From: Gallionella sp.
Lineage (GTDB): Bacteria; Pseudomonadota; Gammaproteobacteria; Burkholderiales; Gallionellaceae
Assembly (NCBI GenBank): GCA_030645955.1
Contig: JAUSMR010000021.1
Location: 1 to 5,655 of the forward strand
Reading direction: 5' to 3'
DNA: 5,655 nucleotides
Shown here: in pieces, positions 5,516 to 5,655 of the stretch
Numbering within the stretch: the first letter of the stretch is position 1
How the letters are laid out: each line of letters starts with the position of its first letter
Position numbers and translations under genes: made by a program
The notes under the pieces: generated by a model
Database searches by the model: none
What the model was told of the DNA's origin: nothing
What the model saw: only the letters and a program-made list of their open reading frames with translations

Positions 5516-5655
5516 CGTTTAGGTTTGTAGGATGCCTGCCCGTAACCGCTAACCGGAGCGAGTCAACGCAAGCCTGAGGGCAGGCGTCGTATAAACCTCG
5601 AGGGAGGAAACCGTGGCGAGTACCGCGGCTGTCGCAGTGAGCTACACGGCTATGG
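5516..5655 (-). mobile_element. Tail of a second IS91-type copy, opposite orientation (continues off right edge)
   Basis: A perfect reverse complement of 942-1081, including the subterminal hairpin (arms 5521-5541 and 5578-5598). By analogy with the left copy, its transposase should lie on the minus strand beyond the right edge, starting roughly 220 bases further out with its stop codon. The two tails face each other across 4.4 kb. Confidence 0.85.

Overview
The window looks like a mobile-element-rich accessory region of a proteobacterial chromosome or plasmid. A betaproteobacterium is my best guess, from the style of the IS91-type transposase and integrase and the moderately GC-rich codon use. 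That taxonomic guess is inference and not firm. Only one complete gene is present. Everything else is transposon ends, truncated genes and decayed sequence.

Layout. (1) 1-1081: the 3' part of an IS91-family (Y2, HUH-type rolling-circle) insertion sequence reading rightwards. It holds the C-terminal part of the transposase (to 722) and a 359-base non-coding tail. The last 140 bases of that tail (942-1081) recur as a perfect inverted copy at 5516-5655, running to the right edge, so a second IS copy in opposite orientation begins there. (2) 1082-1200: short spacer. (3) 1201-1551, minus strand: an internally deleted group II intron of about 351 nt. It keeps a plausible 5' end, a frame encoding only the maturase C-terminus, domain V, domain VI with a bulged A, and a 3' end in AU. 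(4) 1552-2424: no convincing gene. A candidate promoter with two matching palindromes lies at 2324-2383. (5) 2425-4353: an intact 642-residue secreted protein with a signal peptide, seven RCC1-type repeats (one full beta-propeller, each blade with a cysteine pair) and two tandem copies of a C-terminal domain. (6) 4501-4682: a frameshifted fragment of a second RCC1 gene with a good ribosome binding site, cut off at 4682. (7) 4683-5238, minus strand: a tyrosine recombinase truncated at the same point, of the type carried upstream of the transposase in some IS91-family elements. (8) 5239-5515: leader region of that recombinase, probably the head of a further IS91-type element. (9) 5516-5655: tail of the inverted IS copy.

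How it fits together: two IS91-type tails point towards each other and enclose a passenger segment whose only living gene is the RCC1 propeller protein. A third, truncated element of the same type ends exactly inside the RCC1 paralogue. The segment therefore records repeated IS91-type insertion and deletion, a dead group II intron, and local duplication of RCC1 genes and blades. No multi-gene pathway is visible. The most distinctive items are the RCC1 protein with its duplicated blades, its possible double-palindrome operator, and the miniature intron remnant.
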